Shown: one piece after another, positions 12,901 through 27,100 of the stretch
Layout of the letters: each line of letters begins with the position of its first letter
How positions within the stretch are numbered: the stretch's first letter is position 1
Source: Nymphaea colorata
Taxonomy: Eukaryota > Streptophyta > Magnoliopsida > Nymphaeales > Nymphaeaceae
Length of the DNA stretch: 64,000 nucleotides
NCBI RefSeq assembly: GCF_008831285.2
Contig: NC_045143.1
Location: 14,223,151 to 14,287,150 of the forward strand
Direction of reading: 5' to 3'
Position numbers and translations under genes: made by a program
Notes under the pieces: model-generated
Databases searched by the model: none
What the model saw: only the letters and a program-made list of their open reading frames with translations
Told to the model about the DNA's origin: nothing

Positions 12901-15900
12901 TCAGTTCAACTTCAGGCGCAGGACAGGGGAGCTCAACCTTGCAAAATTCACCAAAAATCGCTCGAAGCTCGGGTTGAGCTGAAATTTGGTGTGCGGCTGC
13001 CTGGGATACCTATCTGTAGACGCCCAAAAGATGGGGGGCAAAAGCCCACCCTAAGGTCCAGTCGTTGCTTCCTCAAGCTGCTGGACTGATACCCGAAACA
13101 GGGGAGAGACGGCAGAACAGGGGAGCGACCTTCAGAAATTCACAGCAGCTCAATCCGGTGGCGGATGAGGCTGAAACTTGGTGGGCAGGAGGCCATGACC
13201 ATTACGTTGGGACGCCCAGAGTATGGGGGGCAACAGCCCACCCCAAGACCCAGTCGTTGGAAGGATTAGGATCTGGCCTGTTACATAAAACAGAGCTCAC
13301 GACAGAGCACTGAGCTTCTTCTTCCTCACGGCCCAACCCAGCCACCAGTTCCAGCCTTCAGTTCGTGCAGTCCACGGGCAGAAACGAGGATCAGCAACCA
13401 GAGAAAGAGGAAGGAGAAGATCCTTCACCCGATTTGGGGTTTTCCCCCAAATAGCTATCGCAAACAGGGGAACCAGCTGGGAATCAGGCGGAGTTCACAG
13501 GGAGCGCCACCAGCGAGGTCTCGTTTCCGTCGGAGGGTCTCTTGGCAGCGGTGGATGATCGAATCCTCCCCAGAATTGATTCATGGTGTCGCCCAGGGCT
13601 GAAGAAGGCAACGGCGTGGTCCCCTGGATCAGATGGGAACGCCTCAGCTATCTGTTCGGGTGGAGGAGACGCTGAAAGGGGCGGACATCCGCCAGTGATC
13701 TAAGAATTCCGGCAGGAGGCTTCTCAGTCGCTTGGAGCTGTCGGATCTTCTTCAGTGAGGTCCCACGGCATCGCCCAGAGGTGAGGAAGGCAATGGCGAG
13801 GTCCTTTGGTTCAGATGGAAGAGCATCAGCTGCCTGTTCGGGTGGAGGAGGCGTTGAAAGGGGCGGACAGCAGCCTGAGAGATCAGAAATCCGTCGGGTG
13901 GGGTTTTCAGCCTCTTTGAGCTGTCGGGTCCTGCTTAGAGGTGAGCCATAGCGTCGCCCAGAGGAGCAGAAGCCAACGGCGATGCTCCCTGGTTCAGATG
14001 GAAGGGATTCAGCAGGCTGGATAGGAAGATGAGGCATGAACAGGGGCGGACAGCAGCCCGCGTGCGTCTGACTTCATTGGGGTTTCGTTGGCAGCTGAGG
14101 GCAGCCAGATCCTTCTCAGGGATGATCCACGGCGTCGCCAAGAGGGGCAGAAGCCACGGCGTTGTCCCTTGGTGACGCTGAGCAGATCTGCAGGCTGGTT
14201 AGGAGGAGGTGATGCGGTGGAGGCTGCGGGTGAAGCAGCAGCATTTAGCTGCAGTGGAGGGCGACAGGAGAAGCTTGGACCTCACGGGGGAAATCAGAAG
14301 AAAGCATCGGAGGTAAGGGATGCGTGGGAAAGATAGAAGAAGCTGAGGATCGAGGAGAGGAAGAGGCGTCAGGAGGTAGGGACGCGAGAGAGAGAAGCGG
14401 GGGAGACAACCCTCGCCATGGCGAGCGTGAGCCCTCGGGTGGGAGGAGAGAGAAAATCGCGAGAGAGGAGAGAGAAACCAGGTTCTTCATAAAACATGTA
14501 TATCCTGTACAGTGAGGTTCATGCGTTTTAACGCATGAGTGAGCCGGTTCGCTCAGCCGAACCGGTTGCATCTGGCCGAACCGATTCACAGTCCAATAGG
14601 TTACAACAATAAAAGATTTAAGTAAAAATAAGTAAAAATATGTACAACACGAAAGGGAAACCGTTTCGCACGGTCACCCAAGTCCATCAACGCCCGTTCC
14701 AAGGGCGGGGTTAGTCGAGACGCTCGAGCTGGGTGTGAACCCACTCCACCCTGACTCAGGAAGGGTGGTCTTCATCACGAGCATGGCAGCGTCTGAACCG
14801 TCCTCCTTCAGCATCCGTCCATCGCGCCGTGTGCCAACTAGTTCCTTGGTCCCGCTGGGTCCGGGTGCGTCATCGTCCCTGTCACACGAAGGGTTAGCCA
14901 TATAAAATTCGAAACACGGGTCGGTCATCGGCTCTTTCCTTGCTCGACGGGTGTGGACGGTGTCTGCCCTGGTCGTAGACCCGACGACGCTAGCTGTCCC
15001 GCGTCTATCGGCACTACCTTCGGCACTAGGTGGCCAACGTCGGCGGCCCTCGGTGTAGGTCTGGCCGGTCCTGGACGGCACTCTGTTGCCTCCTTCGCCC
15101 CCGACGGGCTCAACGGCAGTAGCAGTGGCCTCGCCCACGTCCTGTCTCGACGGACTCCTAGACAGGCACGTATCAGAAACAAATCATCCTCATCCTCCCA
15201 AGTTTGACCCACTTCTTCTTGATTCCATTGGACCAAGACATGACAAACAATTGTGCCCTCACCCGTAATCGTCATCACCTTAAAGATTTGGATCAGCAAG
15301 GGTGAGTACCACCTCAAACTAGTGTTATACATATCGTATGATACAAGGCCGTATCGTATGATACGTATCGTCGTTTTTTTATTGTACGATACAATACACC
15401 ACCCATACCGCAAATGGGTGGTGTATCATATGTGTGATACATAGCTTGTATCATATGATACGGGCTATACATAGCTTTGTATTTGAGGTTCAGTCGGATT
15501 CGACACCATTACTGAGAGTAGCATGCTAAGGATTAATATTATATTCATGACTTAGCAATATCCTAGATTATATGCTCTTTGTATGATGCTTAAATTACCT
15601 AGCTTTATGTTCTAATGATGGTGACATATTTCTATGTGTACATAGGTGAAGGTGGAATAGGCTGGGTATTTTGGTCATTCCCCTCTGTTAAGCCAATCCC
15701 TAACCATGCAAGGTTAAGGCCATTGGTGTAATGGGGGTCCTAATGCAAGATTAGATAACATGATGATAGATTAGGATAATGTAATTATGGAAATAACAAG
15801 AAAATAATCTACTAAGCTAGGTTGTGAAAACTTAAGGCTCAAATAATCCTAACTCCAAAATATAAAGCAAGGATTAATGAATACCTAGCTTTCAGAACCC

Positions 15901-18900
15901 TGCTTCAATGGAAAGGTCTTGATTCTCGACAACAATCCCTTAAAAATCTTAGATATTCACCAAGTGGGAGTGAAGCTAGCTAATGGCCAGTTCGACCTTG
16001 ATCAAAGCTTGCATCAGACCAAAGACCAAGATAAAAATAGAAAATTACAAAAAAGTATAAAATTTACATAAGAAGCGGAAAATACATTTTACCCTATACC
16101 TAAATATGTAGCAACATACTTATACATATACAAAAATGTACGTGCATGTGTATAATCATACATACATACATAGAAGTTACGTACATACACGTATTCCAGC
16201 ATCCTCTCTCGAAAATTTAGTGAGAAGAAAATTGAGCTTGGAGATAACAATGCTATGGTAGAAAAGTCTGCCATTTAGTTTCCAAAAGCAACATATGGAA
16301 GACTAGTTACATTCTTCAAATATTCTTTTGAAACAGAGTGACTGTCCATCTCAATACATTTGGACAAAACATAATATTGCTCCAGGGCGTTCTTCAGAAA
16401 TTTTGTTTTTTACAAAATGATAGTCAATTTCAATGTTGGGTTCTCTCATGAAATGTATGATTTCTGGTGACATATATATTTTGTTGTCAAGGCACGTCAC
16501 ATGCCAAATTTTCACTATTTGTTTCTTTAATATGCACAATTAACACAAACTTAGGCAATGTAACAGACTCGACAACACTCAACAAATAGTCACAAAATTG
16601 TCAGAGTTATTAGTAATGATCTCTAGCTTATAAGTTATAACTAAATACTTTGAGCATATCTCACGAACATCAACAAAGAAAAGTATTTCATATATGATGC
16701 CTCTCCAACTTAATTTGAACATTATTATGCAATGCCTCGTATTCCACAAAGCAGCCATCAGAATCAGAAACTGGAAGACAGGATGGCCATTTAGGTACAA
16801 GTAAAACTGAATTCAAGAGCTAACTTAGCCAAACACATCAGCAATTATTTTTATAAAGTCAGCAAACGGTAATTTATGGTTACCTGAGATTATTTGGAGT
16901 GAGATCATTTAGTATCATGTAGATAGTGTCTGAACAGAACTTAGAAGGAAGTGATGAGCCTACAAGCCAATCATGTGGCGGATAAAGCTGAAAAAGAAAA
17001 ATATTTACTAATTAGAAAAGAATGGATAAAGCTTATACAAGCAAAGGCAAAATTGGTGCTAGTTATTAGAAGAGGATGATATCTAATAAATGAAGTACAA
17101 ACAAATGTCAATGATGTGTAAAAACAATTTCATATCTGAGCGTGTTCATGTAAAGGATATAGCATCATTAGCACCTTGTAATTAGTTCGAACTTGAGAGA
17201 GGAAAAAAAAAAAAGGTTTTCCAAATTATCATTGGCTTATGGGTTACAACATAAATATCCCTTGCATTAATGGTATGTCAAAGTGACTATTTTGTTTCTC
17301 TTTCATGTGTCTCCTTTAACCGAGCCTTCTCTCACTGGCTCCCCCTGGTCTCCCGCACTCTCTCCTTCTTTCGCCCTTACTCCCTCGTTCTCTGCTCACA
17401 CTCCCCCTCCCATATGTTGTCTCTCTCGCTCACACGCTCTCGTTGTTCTCTCTCGTCGTCAATCTCCCTCTCCCAGACGCACGCACCTTTGTCCGTCTCA
17501 GTTTTTTCTCTCTCACACATCTGCTCCCTTACTCTCGAACTCTATCTCTCTGCCCAGCCGAGCCATCTCTCTGTCTTGGCTCTCCCTCTCAACCGAATGC
17601 TCTCCCTCGTCAGATTTCTCTCTCTCACAATATCTTTTGCTCATGCTCACCTTCCTTAGTAAGGTGTGGGTTGGACTGCAGCTTGGGGAATACGTCTTTC
17701 CCCTCATACCAGCAAATAGGGGGTGTTGGTGGCAACGGCAGCAGATAGTCTTCGACGTTTGGCGATTGGTCAAGCGTTTGTGATGGCTGCCGGGACCTAC
17801 AGCAGTTGGGGCTCTATAAGAGTAGTGGGCGAGCCCTAACTGAGCCTATTTTGTCTAATGTTTTCCTTAAGAGCATGAATAATTATTTGAGCATGTTACA
17901 TTCAAGATTTAATGATTTAGGGCAATCAATAGAGATTTTATTACTTTGAAGGAGGTCTATGACTGTCTTGGAGGGGCGTTGATCTATGTTATATTTTTGT
18001 TGGAATTTGCGATGCACGTGGGAAGAGGGTACTTATGTTGGTTTGCATGCGGAATTACAATTGGAAGGGAATGACGGAACATGTAAGTTATGAGGGTTCG
18101 GACATATGCTTAGGTGCGATGAAAATGCTTGTTCATGTTGATTTGATTAATTTTATGCTCTTACTAGTGAGCTAATGTCATTGTCATCAAATTGACGAAG
18201 GTGAAACATGATTGTTGGGATGACGCCTCAACTAAGGAAGCAAGTTGAGAAACATACTATAGATAGGTTCAATCGAGGTCTTGGAGTTTCAATCATTTGG
18301 TCACAACCTCGAAAAGATGTGAAAAACTTGTTGGAGGGTTTTACAGACCGATTCTACCTTTTGACACCTTCTTGAGACGATAACCTATGACTTGATGGTC
18401 CTACTTCTTACCTAAATAGATTTTAGAATGGAATGAATAGAAAAACTTATTGCTTTGAATTTTTACAGCTGGACCGAGTACATCGAGCAGACCTTGAGCA
18501 ATAGGATCCGTAGCTTGAGGCGATTTCGGGTTTTGTGGAGTCGCGCGACAAGTATGGTGACATTTCAGGCAAATCTCTGCCATGGGCCAAATATGGATTG
18601 TGTGTAGCATGCTTAAGTGTGGCTTTCTAGGGCCATTGGGTCCACGAATGTGTTTATGTTCGAATGATGGGTGTATCTGCGTGCTTCTTGAATGAATGTA
18701 TGTATGAAATTGATTGACTATGTGGCTTAATCATCTTAAAAATATTCTACGATGGCATATGCATGCTAAAAATTATAACTGCTTAGGACAAATTAGGCAG
18801 GGTAACAAGTCGAGTATCTTCTCGACCCCGATTGTGCATTAGTGAGCATCGTAGCATGATATTTGCTTAGGACAGCTACAAACTAACCACGGATCGAGAT

Positions 18901-21900
18901 TACTCTCCGTGGGTTCGGCTAAGTTTTCATATGAACTACTTGTTATGATTTGATATCATTATGAGAGCTTTGCTAACATTGCTATTGCGCAATGAGTTGA
19001 TTGAATGGACTTAACCAGTAGAAGTCCCCATAGAGTGTGGTTTGGCTAGCCAAGAGTATTGATTGAATGTGTGACCTTCTTAGGAAGGCGGTTTGGGTTC
19101 TAGCTGTACTCGTGAAGTGAACCAGCCTTGGGTCCTAGCCAATCCTATTGTCAATGATTTTTTCATAATGATAAATTAAGAAAGAATAATTGATTGGGGG
19201 CCAGTGGGTTATGTTAAAGTTCTTTTTAGAGTCAATTTGAGGTTTTCTGTAATATTAGAAAGTGGACTAGGGACTTATAGTCTTTACCCTAATCTCTTTC
19301 AACTTGAGATTAGGGTTACGTGATCAATAATAGAAACGACTCTCTCTCTCTAATTACAACAGGTCATGACAATACGTTTGGAATACATCTGGCCCTTGCC
19401 ACTGGTCTCGCCTGCTCGAAGTGCAGGCTGTGCAAAGCCCTAAGATATCGTTGTGTGATGTGCTTGAAGCGTTAGGTTCCCACCTTCCCAACCTGGGTGT
19501 CCTAGGGAAGGCTGAACGACTCTCTTTGGAATTCACACATCCTTGGTTGATTGTTCTACCGTTGCAACGTGAACAGATCTGTATTATTTCAGGCCCCCAC
19601 GGGAGTTGTCACCCAACTATAAGTCGCCTGTGGTGTGCACGCACTTGTGTTTTGCACTGATATGAGCTGTCGATTCACTGAATCAAATGTAAATGAAATG
19701 AATGTAAATAAAACACATGTGAATGAAGTGAATGTGCTTGAATTGAATATGACTAATAAGTGTGTACCCAGGGCAGCAAGTTGATCACATGGCTCTGCTT
19801 ACATACTACTAGGGAGATTTTAGATGTATAGCAATGCTGGCACGTCATGTTTTGTTTCATTGATGTCTTGTTTTTGTTTAGACATCAATGTTTTGTTGTG
19901 GGGGTATTTCTGTCATGAGTGTCATTGATAAATGTTATGTCATTTTGTATGAAATGATTCTGATACAGAAATGAATTATTCGCCCCCTTGCTATTTGATT
20001 TGCATAACTCCATTTTGATTGTTGTGTCGCCGCACCATAACGAGTTATGTTGAATGAAAAAAAAATTGGGGGATCAAAAGTTGGGGTGTGACATTACGTA
20101 AGTACACAAATATATATTCTTGTTATATTATACAATTGCTATATGTATGCCTATGTAAAGGGTTTCTTGGCCCTCATTAATTTATGCTTCTTGTAAGTTT
20201 TCTCAGCCTTGTCTTGTGCCTTAGTGCACTAACTTTTGTTGTGCTTATAGTGCCTTAGTGCACTTTTTTATTTGGAGACTTCCGACTTGTGCTTCTAGAT
20301 TTCTTGATGTATATTTTCAATCTATATTATCAAAGCTAGGCCTTGTGTATCCTGATTGTTGCTTGATTTTCCAAGTTATGGGTGACTTAGAGGATGTGTT
20401 TTTGCTGCCTTGAAGGTTCTGCTCACAAACTGTTTGGTGAATTTCCTACAAGTGACTCTGTTTTTTCATGCTGAATGATTTTTTTTTTTTAAGATCTGTT
20501 GCTGCATCATCATGGTGCATCATTTTCAACGAGAGTTCAGAATCATTCTAAGGCTGTCTTCTTGCTGGTTGATGACTGGACTGATCATGAACTGTTTGGT
20601 GAAATTACTAAGACTGCAAAGGTACTTTTTTTGAAGCTTCTATATATTTTTTGTGCTCTTTCGTCAGTGTGCTGAATTAAAGAAGTGCTCATTTTTTATC
20701 ACCTAGAGGCATTCTCCATGGATAACAAAAATTCTTCCATTCCTCTCCCTAAGCCTTCTACAACCAACTATGTTCCATGGTCTAGAACTATGCAACACTT
20801 TATTAGAAGCAAAGGGTTGTGGAGACTTGTTGATGGCTCAAAAAAGGAACCTCAATAAGTTGTATCAAAATTATTGATAGAAAGCATATGAACTGGAAGG
20901 TTCTCGAGAGGATAAAGTTAGAGTTGGATGTGAGAAAAAAATGGGAGGAATGAAAGTAGGTCATAATAAAATCATGACTTAGATCCTTACGTGTCGACAC
21001 CACAAAAATGGGCCAAATTATGAAGCACAACTATGCATGCACATGAGGGCTGGCAGTTTTTGAACAAGACACACACCACGAAGGATGTTGCAAATATAAT
21101 GCAATACTCAAGTTAAGATCGCTAATCTCCAACAAGGATATAAAGCTATCAAGGAATATGTTGGAGAAGTTTATCTACTTTGGGATGAATTAGCTATTTT
21201 TTAGCCCAACTCATTTGATGCTAGAGATATAGCATTGAAGGAAAAACAAATTCAAAGGGAAAACTTTACAAATTCATAATTGGTTTCAGGCCCGAGTTTG
21301 AAGGTATAAAGACGTCTTTGCTTCATAGATCCAGGTTTTGTCCAGCCCTTATGTTCATTCTGCTGCTCTCATTTTGTCAAACTAGGTATGCTGTTTATTA
21401 ATGTAAATAAGCTGGTTTTTTGTAGTGTTTTTGTTTATTATTAAAATTCCAAGTACTCTTCAAGAGTGTTCCAGTATTTCAGGCCTTGTTGCATTCTTAT
21501 ATTTTTGTTTTTAGCTGTTTACTAGCCCTTTCTCCTATAATCAACATATCATCAACATACAATAATAGTACTATAATACCTATAGAACTATTCTTAACAA
21601 ACAATGCAATGCCCGTAAACAAGATTCAAATTCACATTGTCATAACAGTACGAAGCAATCAAACAAGCGTTTGGGAGCTTGTTTGCGTTCATACAAACCC
21701 TTCCTTAACCTCAAAACTTTTCATGTGGGATGTGCAAACCAGGTGAAGCATCCATATAAATTTGTTCTCGTTCACCATTTAAGAAAACATCTCGACAGCC
21801 ATTTGGTAGATATTCTACCTTTTAATAGATGCAAGAGGAATAAGGGTTCTAACTGCTGTCATCCTTGCAATTAAGGCAAAACATTCTTCATAATCTACCA

Positions 21901-24146
21901 TATATTCTTCGGTATATCCTTTAGCTACTTATCTAGACTTATACCTTTCGAAAGATCCATCACTCTTAGCTTTGACTTTCTAAAATCATCCATATCCAAT
22001 GGTTTTCTTTTCTAAAGATAAATCCAATACATTTCATGTATTGGCTGAGGGCATATAATTCACTATTATGACATATTGCCATTCTTTATTATCTTTGGCT
22101 TAATTAAGAATAGATGGCTCAAGATATGAGTAAATAGTGTTAAGATATGGTGTATACCTAGGAGGAAAGGACTCATGAAACAAACGTATTAGGAATCTTC
22201 GGTACCCTTGTAGATTTTCTGTGGGTTGTCTCAATTGGAATAGAATTGTTTGTGTCAACATGGACGTCATCAAGTTGAGCTGGCTGTTTAAATCTTCTGT
22301 GGTATATTATGGATTCTTTGGGTGCTGCACATTCATCACTGTTGCCAATATCATTCAGAACTTCCTCATCATCAGTTGAAAGGCATTTAAACAAAAAGCA
22401 TTTCCACTTCTTTCAAAGCCACTTTTATCTTAAATAAACTCACATTTCTTAAAACAATTACCATATTATTTGCTAAATCATAACATTTGCAGCCTTTTTG
22501 GGAATAGCCAATAAAAGTACACCTCTATAGTTTTTCAATTTAATTTATCAATCATCATTAAGTACATAACATTTGCATTCGAAAATCTGAAATCTTTCAT
22601 AATCCAGTTCATATCTGTACAAGTTTTCAATATGGGTCGGCTTAGGCAACTTTGAAGACATTTTATCAAAGAGGCTTCAGCCAAAAACAATTTTTTGCAC
22701 ATTTTTAGTAATTAAAAAAGCACTAGTTTTTTCTCTAATATGACTATGCCTCCTTTCATATAGTCCATTTTCCTAAGAGTTCTTGAGCTTGACCTTTAAT
22801 GGATTATCCCATAATTTTCTAAAGAGTTGTTCACGTCTATGTGACTGGGGTGCGTTATTTTTGCAGCCGCACCCGCGTCGACGCGATGCAAGTGCGGATG
22901 CGACCCGGATTCACACCCAAAGTCGGTCAACGTGAGCTGGGTGCGGTTGACCGCACCCGACTATTTTCGTCAACTTTTGACGCACACTCGACTCGAGTCA
23001 AACGCGAGTCCGGTACGGTCAACCCGCATTGTAGACATTTTGGTCCATTTTCAATTTTTTTTTTATGTACCTAAAAATCAATTTAGGGCACAATATTGTG
23101 CCCTCCCACTGCTCTCTCTCCAACGTCTCCTTCCGCTGCGTTCTCTCCTCCACCAGCGGCATCCTCTCCATCCGGCATCCGCTGCTCTCTCTCCGTATTA
23201 TACCTCCACCGGCGGTCGCTGCTCTTTCTCCTCCACCGACGGCAATTTCTCTCTCTCCGTCCGCTGCTCTCTCTCTAAAATCAGGTGATGCTCTGCTTTT
23301 GTGTTTCCTGTGTGCATAGATGGCTTTTGAGAGAGAGAGAGAGGGAGGGTTGGAGATTGTTTCCTGTGTTTCCTGTTAGCTCTCTCTTTCTCTCTCGAGC
23401 AAATAACGTTTGTTTTTAAATAAGTTAAATTTTGTTGACCTATGTTTGATTCATATTCTAATTAAGCATCAGATAAGATGTTTTGTAGTGTAGAACTAGC
23501 CATTTGGTTGTGAACTTTTATATGAAATTTAGATTCTTTTGTTAACAACACATTAAAGTTAAAAAAAAACCCGACATTGTGGTAGGATTCAACTTCAATA
23601 TGGACGACTCAATATCGGACATTACTTGTCCGATACATAAACTACGGATCAGTTTTGATATTACTTGACAGAGTCAAATATAAACTCTGCATCGGATCAG
23701 ATATTACTTATTGAAGCTAGATATCTAAGTTCACATAATAATTAATTATCTTATCATATATTTGTTTGGATCTGATATAATATATTATTATATATAATGT
23801 TTACAATTTTTTGTCATATATATATATATATAATATTATAATAATAATAAAATAATAATAATAATAAATACCCTCGCCGCAACGCCGCACCTAATTTTTT
23901 TGAGATGTGCGGCATCGACACCCGCATCTCACCCACACCCTGGTGACATAGGTTCACATCAGCAATCAGTTCTTAAAATGTTTGTTTTAGCATTGAATTG
24001 GTTTCTTATCAAGTTAAGAAAAAATTCAAAGGGATTAAAAGCTTCAGATTTAGATCTAAAAAAGGTTCCAATAAATCATCAACAGAAATCATATAATAAG
24101 AGAGTCCTCCTTTCTACATGATGGCAGTGTGTATATACAAATATAA

Positions 24147-24182
<36 letters not shown>

Positions 24183-27100
24183 CCCAATGGTGAGATTTCA
24201 TTTTTTCATGTAAACAATCATTATGTTTAAAGATGTCAATACAAAATTTAATCGTAGGAGAAATCAAGGATAGTTTATTTACGTTCAGATGTTCTAGTTT
24301 TTTATCTTTACATTGGGATGTTCAATTTTTTTATGTCAAATATTGATATCAACTTTTTTGGCAGTATTACAAAAAACTTCATTGGGAATACATAAGTTCT
24401 TCATGTAGTACAAATATCCTTTCTATAACCTTCTCCATTCAATTTACAGGACCAATGATCCGAGCCCCTAACATTTATTTGAAGAGAACACAATATCATA
24501 ACCATGGTCCAAAATCTGTGAAACCAAAAGTGGACGTTGATCTTTGGCATATAGCTAATTTTTAGAATACAAAACTTTTGTTTTTCATCAAAAACATTTT
24601 TCAAATTTTCTATATCTTCAAGTTATAAAGATGTTCCATCAGCAATAGAAACATTAAATGACCTTTGAACTTGTTCACCTTTTGTTGAAAGAGTTATGTT
24701 AAGGGTCATATCAAATCAAGCACTAAACCTAAAGTCCAACAGCACCTACCCGGACCATTAAAAATGGATGCAGATGATGCTGGAGCTCCTGGATTGGTCT
24801 CCTTGAGAATAGCTTGAGGAGCCGCATTAGTTGGTTCAATGTAAAAGATTGGGTAACAAGGCTATATCATTCATCTTCTATATTTGACAATCCTTTTAGA
24901 GTTACCTCCATGACCAAATTGTCATCCATTGTTATTGGGTTTCTCGCCTTATTTGAGTTGAATGTTACACCATGAGAAAAAAGCCACTATTATGGCAGCT
25001 TGGCAGGATTGTCCTCCCTTGTTTCCTTTGAGTTTTAGATATTGCGGCTGTATGTCTCGTGACTCATGGCAAAAGTGACAAACAGCCATATATTATCCCT
25101 TCTTTTGGTTTTTCTTGTAGAAATCCTGGAACTTGTAGGGATTTATATAGATTGCCAAGTCTAGAGGCCGTAAGAGAGCTTTCTTTGTCTTGCTTGATGG
25201 AAAGAACACTATCTTCTTGTCATAGTCAACACTGTTTCTTCCATGCTTAAACTTCGTGATAGTTTTATGGCTAGTCAAAGGAAAAGCAAGAGACAAAACA
25301 ATAGCCCTAATTTGGTCAAAATCAGCCCTTAAACCCTTGCAAAAATTGACAATCTACTCTCATAATTATATGACACTTGCAATCTGTTATGCTTTGGATT
25401 CAATTGATCTAGATCATCTCAAGCACTATAAATTTCCATGCCATGGTCCCTCATATTTTTATCTCCATGCTTAACATTTTAGGCCTTTTGAATTAGGAGA
25501 CATTTCTGAGTCATATCTTTTTGGGTATACATCCCCTTGTGATATTCTCATGTCTCGCTTGCCTCCTCATACTACATGAGATTTTGTGCAAGTCGAGGTT
25601 TGATACTGCTATATAATTACTACATAATTTTTGCATTTTTGGCCTTCCAATCATCTAATTTTCCATAATACTTATTCATGGCATTTTGTCTTTCAACTCC
25701 TTCCAACTGTTTTGATGGCATTTGCAACTTTGTCAATGTAAGAGAAGGTTGAATAAAAGCAACTCCTGTAGAGCCCCAAACGTGCTTGCGTTTAATATGC
25801 ATTTGAAGACATTTTGCCTGTAGAGTGTGGTTCAACCCATCCAACTTGAAAGAAGCAAAGTAATTTCCATTTTGTTTGTGGAGAACTAAGAGTTTTCCAT
25901 TGACATCCAATGATTTTCAGCAGAAAAATAACAAAAGTATGTTGTAGATGAGAATGCCAGCAATTAAATCTGGAAAGAAGCTTCAAAAACAGGCCCTTTG
26001 AAATGGCATAGAAAGCAGCAACAATAACAGTCTTCAAAAATTGATCTTTAACAGAAACACAGGAAAGGAAAGATAACAAGGAATTTCAGAGACCAAGCTC
26101 TGATACGTGTGAAACAATAGGCTGTACTAGGAAACAGGTCTCACAGAGGCATTAAGGTCTGACAAATAGCAGAAAACTGAATAAGAAGGCTTTATTATTA
26201 AACACCTCAAGAATGAGTAAAACAACATACATATCTACAAAGAATACTGTCCTATATATACACGTCAATAGAGAGTACAAAGGGATATAGCTAAAAGCTA
26301 GAAGAGAGCTAGCCAATGGCTAGCGCCAGCTTGGTTAAAAGCAATGTTGACCAAGCTGAGCTTCAACCTATAAGTACAGGAAAAATAGTATAAGACCAGA
26401 AAATAAAAAAGACAAATTCGTATATACAGGCATACATATCTCAGATATATATATATATATAAACACACACACACAGGTATTTACAAATATTCTAACACTC
26501 TACCTCTTTGTTTATCACTTGTGGTGAATTGTCATAATATTTTTCTATTCAGAGTAAAAATGTGTCTTACTCTCCCATATCTTAGCGGAAATAGGCAAGC
26601 CAGCCTGCAGATGCTAACTAAATACCTGGAAGTGATGCAATAGATTTCACAAGACATTATCCAGTATACTTGGCAAATTTTTGACTTATTTAACTTTTCT
26701 TGCCAACCCCACCATTGTTGGAGAAACTAAAGAAAAATTTCACTTGTAACCTCTGAATCATGCATAATGACCTCGCAGTCATGGATAATGTAAAAAGAAT
26801 CATTGCAAGTATGCTATAAAGCTAAGGAAGCTTAAAAAAATAAAGCAAAAGAACAAGTAACTGATGAATGTTCTAGTAGGAAGATGTGATAAAAAGAAAG
26901 AAAATATCTAAGTTAAGACTCAATTTGATTGATCACTTACATGCATGTTAGAAGCAAGTCTAGACACATAATCAATTGGACGGACTTTGTCTTTGAAATG
27001 AAACTCAGTCTCACGAATCGCCCTGATCTTTAAGAATGAAAACAGCATCAGATCCAGTAATTTCCATACCACATTGTCAAAGAAGAATGTGAGAAAATGC

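Larger units (their letters stand above)
21490..26497 (-). mobile_element. Ty1/Copia element, 3'-truncated, integrase split by a hAT-like insertion
   Basis: From high to low coordinates: LTR (26497-26108), PBS-like GTATCAGAGC (26106-26097), gag (about 25910-25000, with [23 protein letters not shown] and RLAQNLM), weak protease region (24600-24400), integrase core ([11 protein letters not shown] near 23990). A 1.1-kb DNA transposon then intervenes. Integrase resumes (a LYERRHSH-like piece near 22750, [15 protein letters not shown] near 22500), followed by RT ([20 protein letters not shown] near 21930, [12 protein letters not shown] near 21545). Similarity stops just after YVDDM; RNase H and the 3' LTR are missing. 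Many stops and shifts. It is sense-oriented within intron 13. Confidence 0.8.

Noticed and set aside
13648-14037. Open frames in the 13.6-14.6 kb region
   Set aside because: They follow the 182-bp tandem units and change frame between units.
17270-17783. Overlapping Ser/Leu/Pro-rich open frames on the plus strand
   Set aside because: Pyrimidine-rich low-complexity tract open in several frames at once, no family signature.
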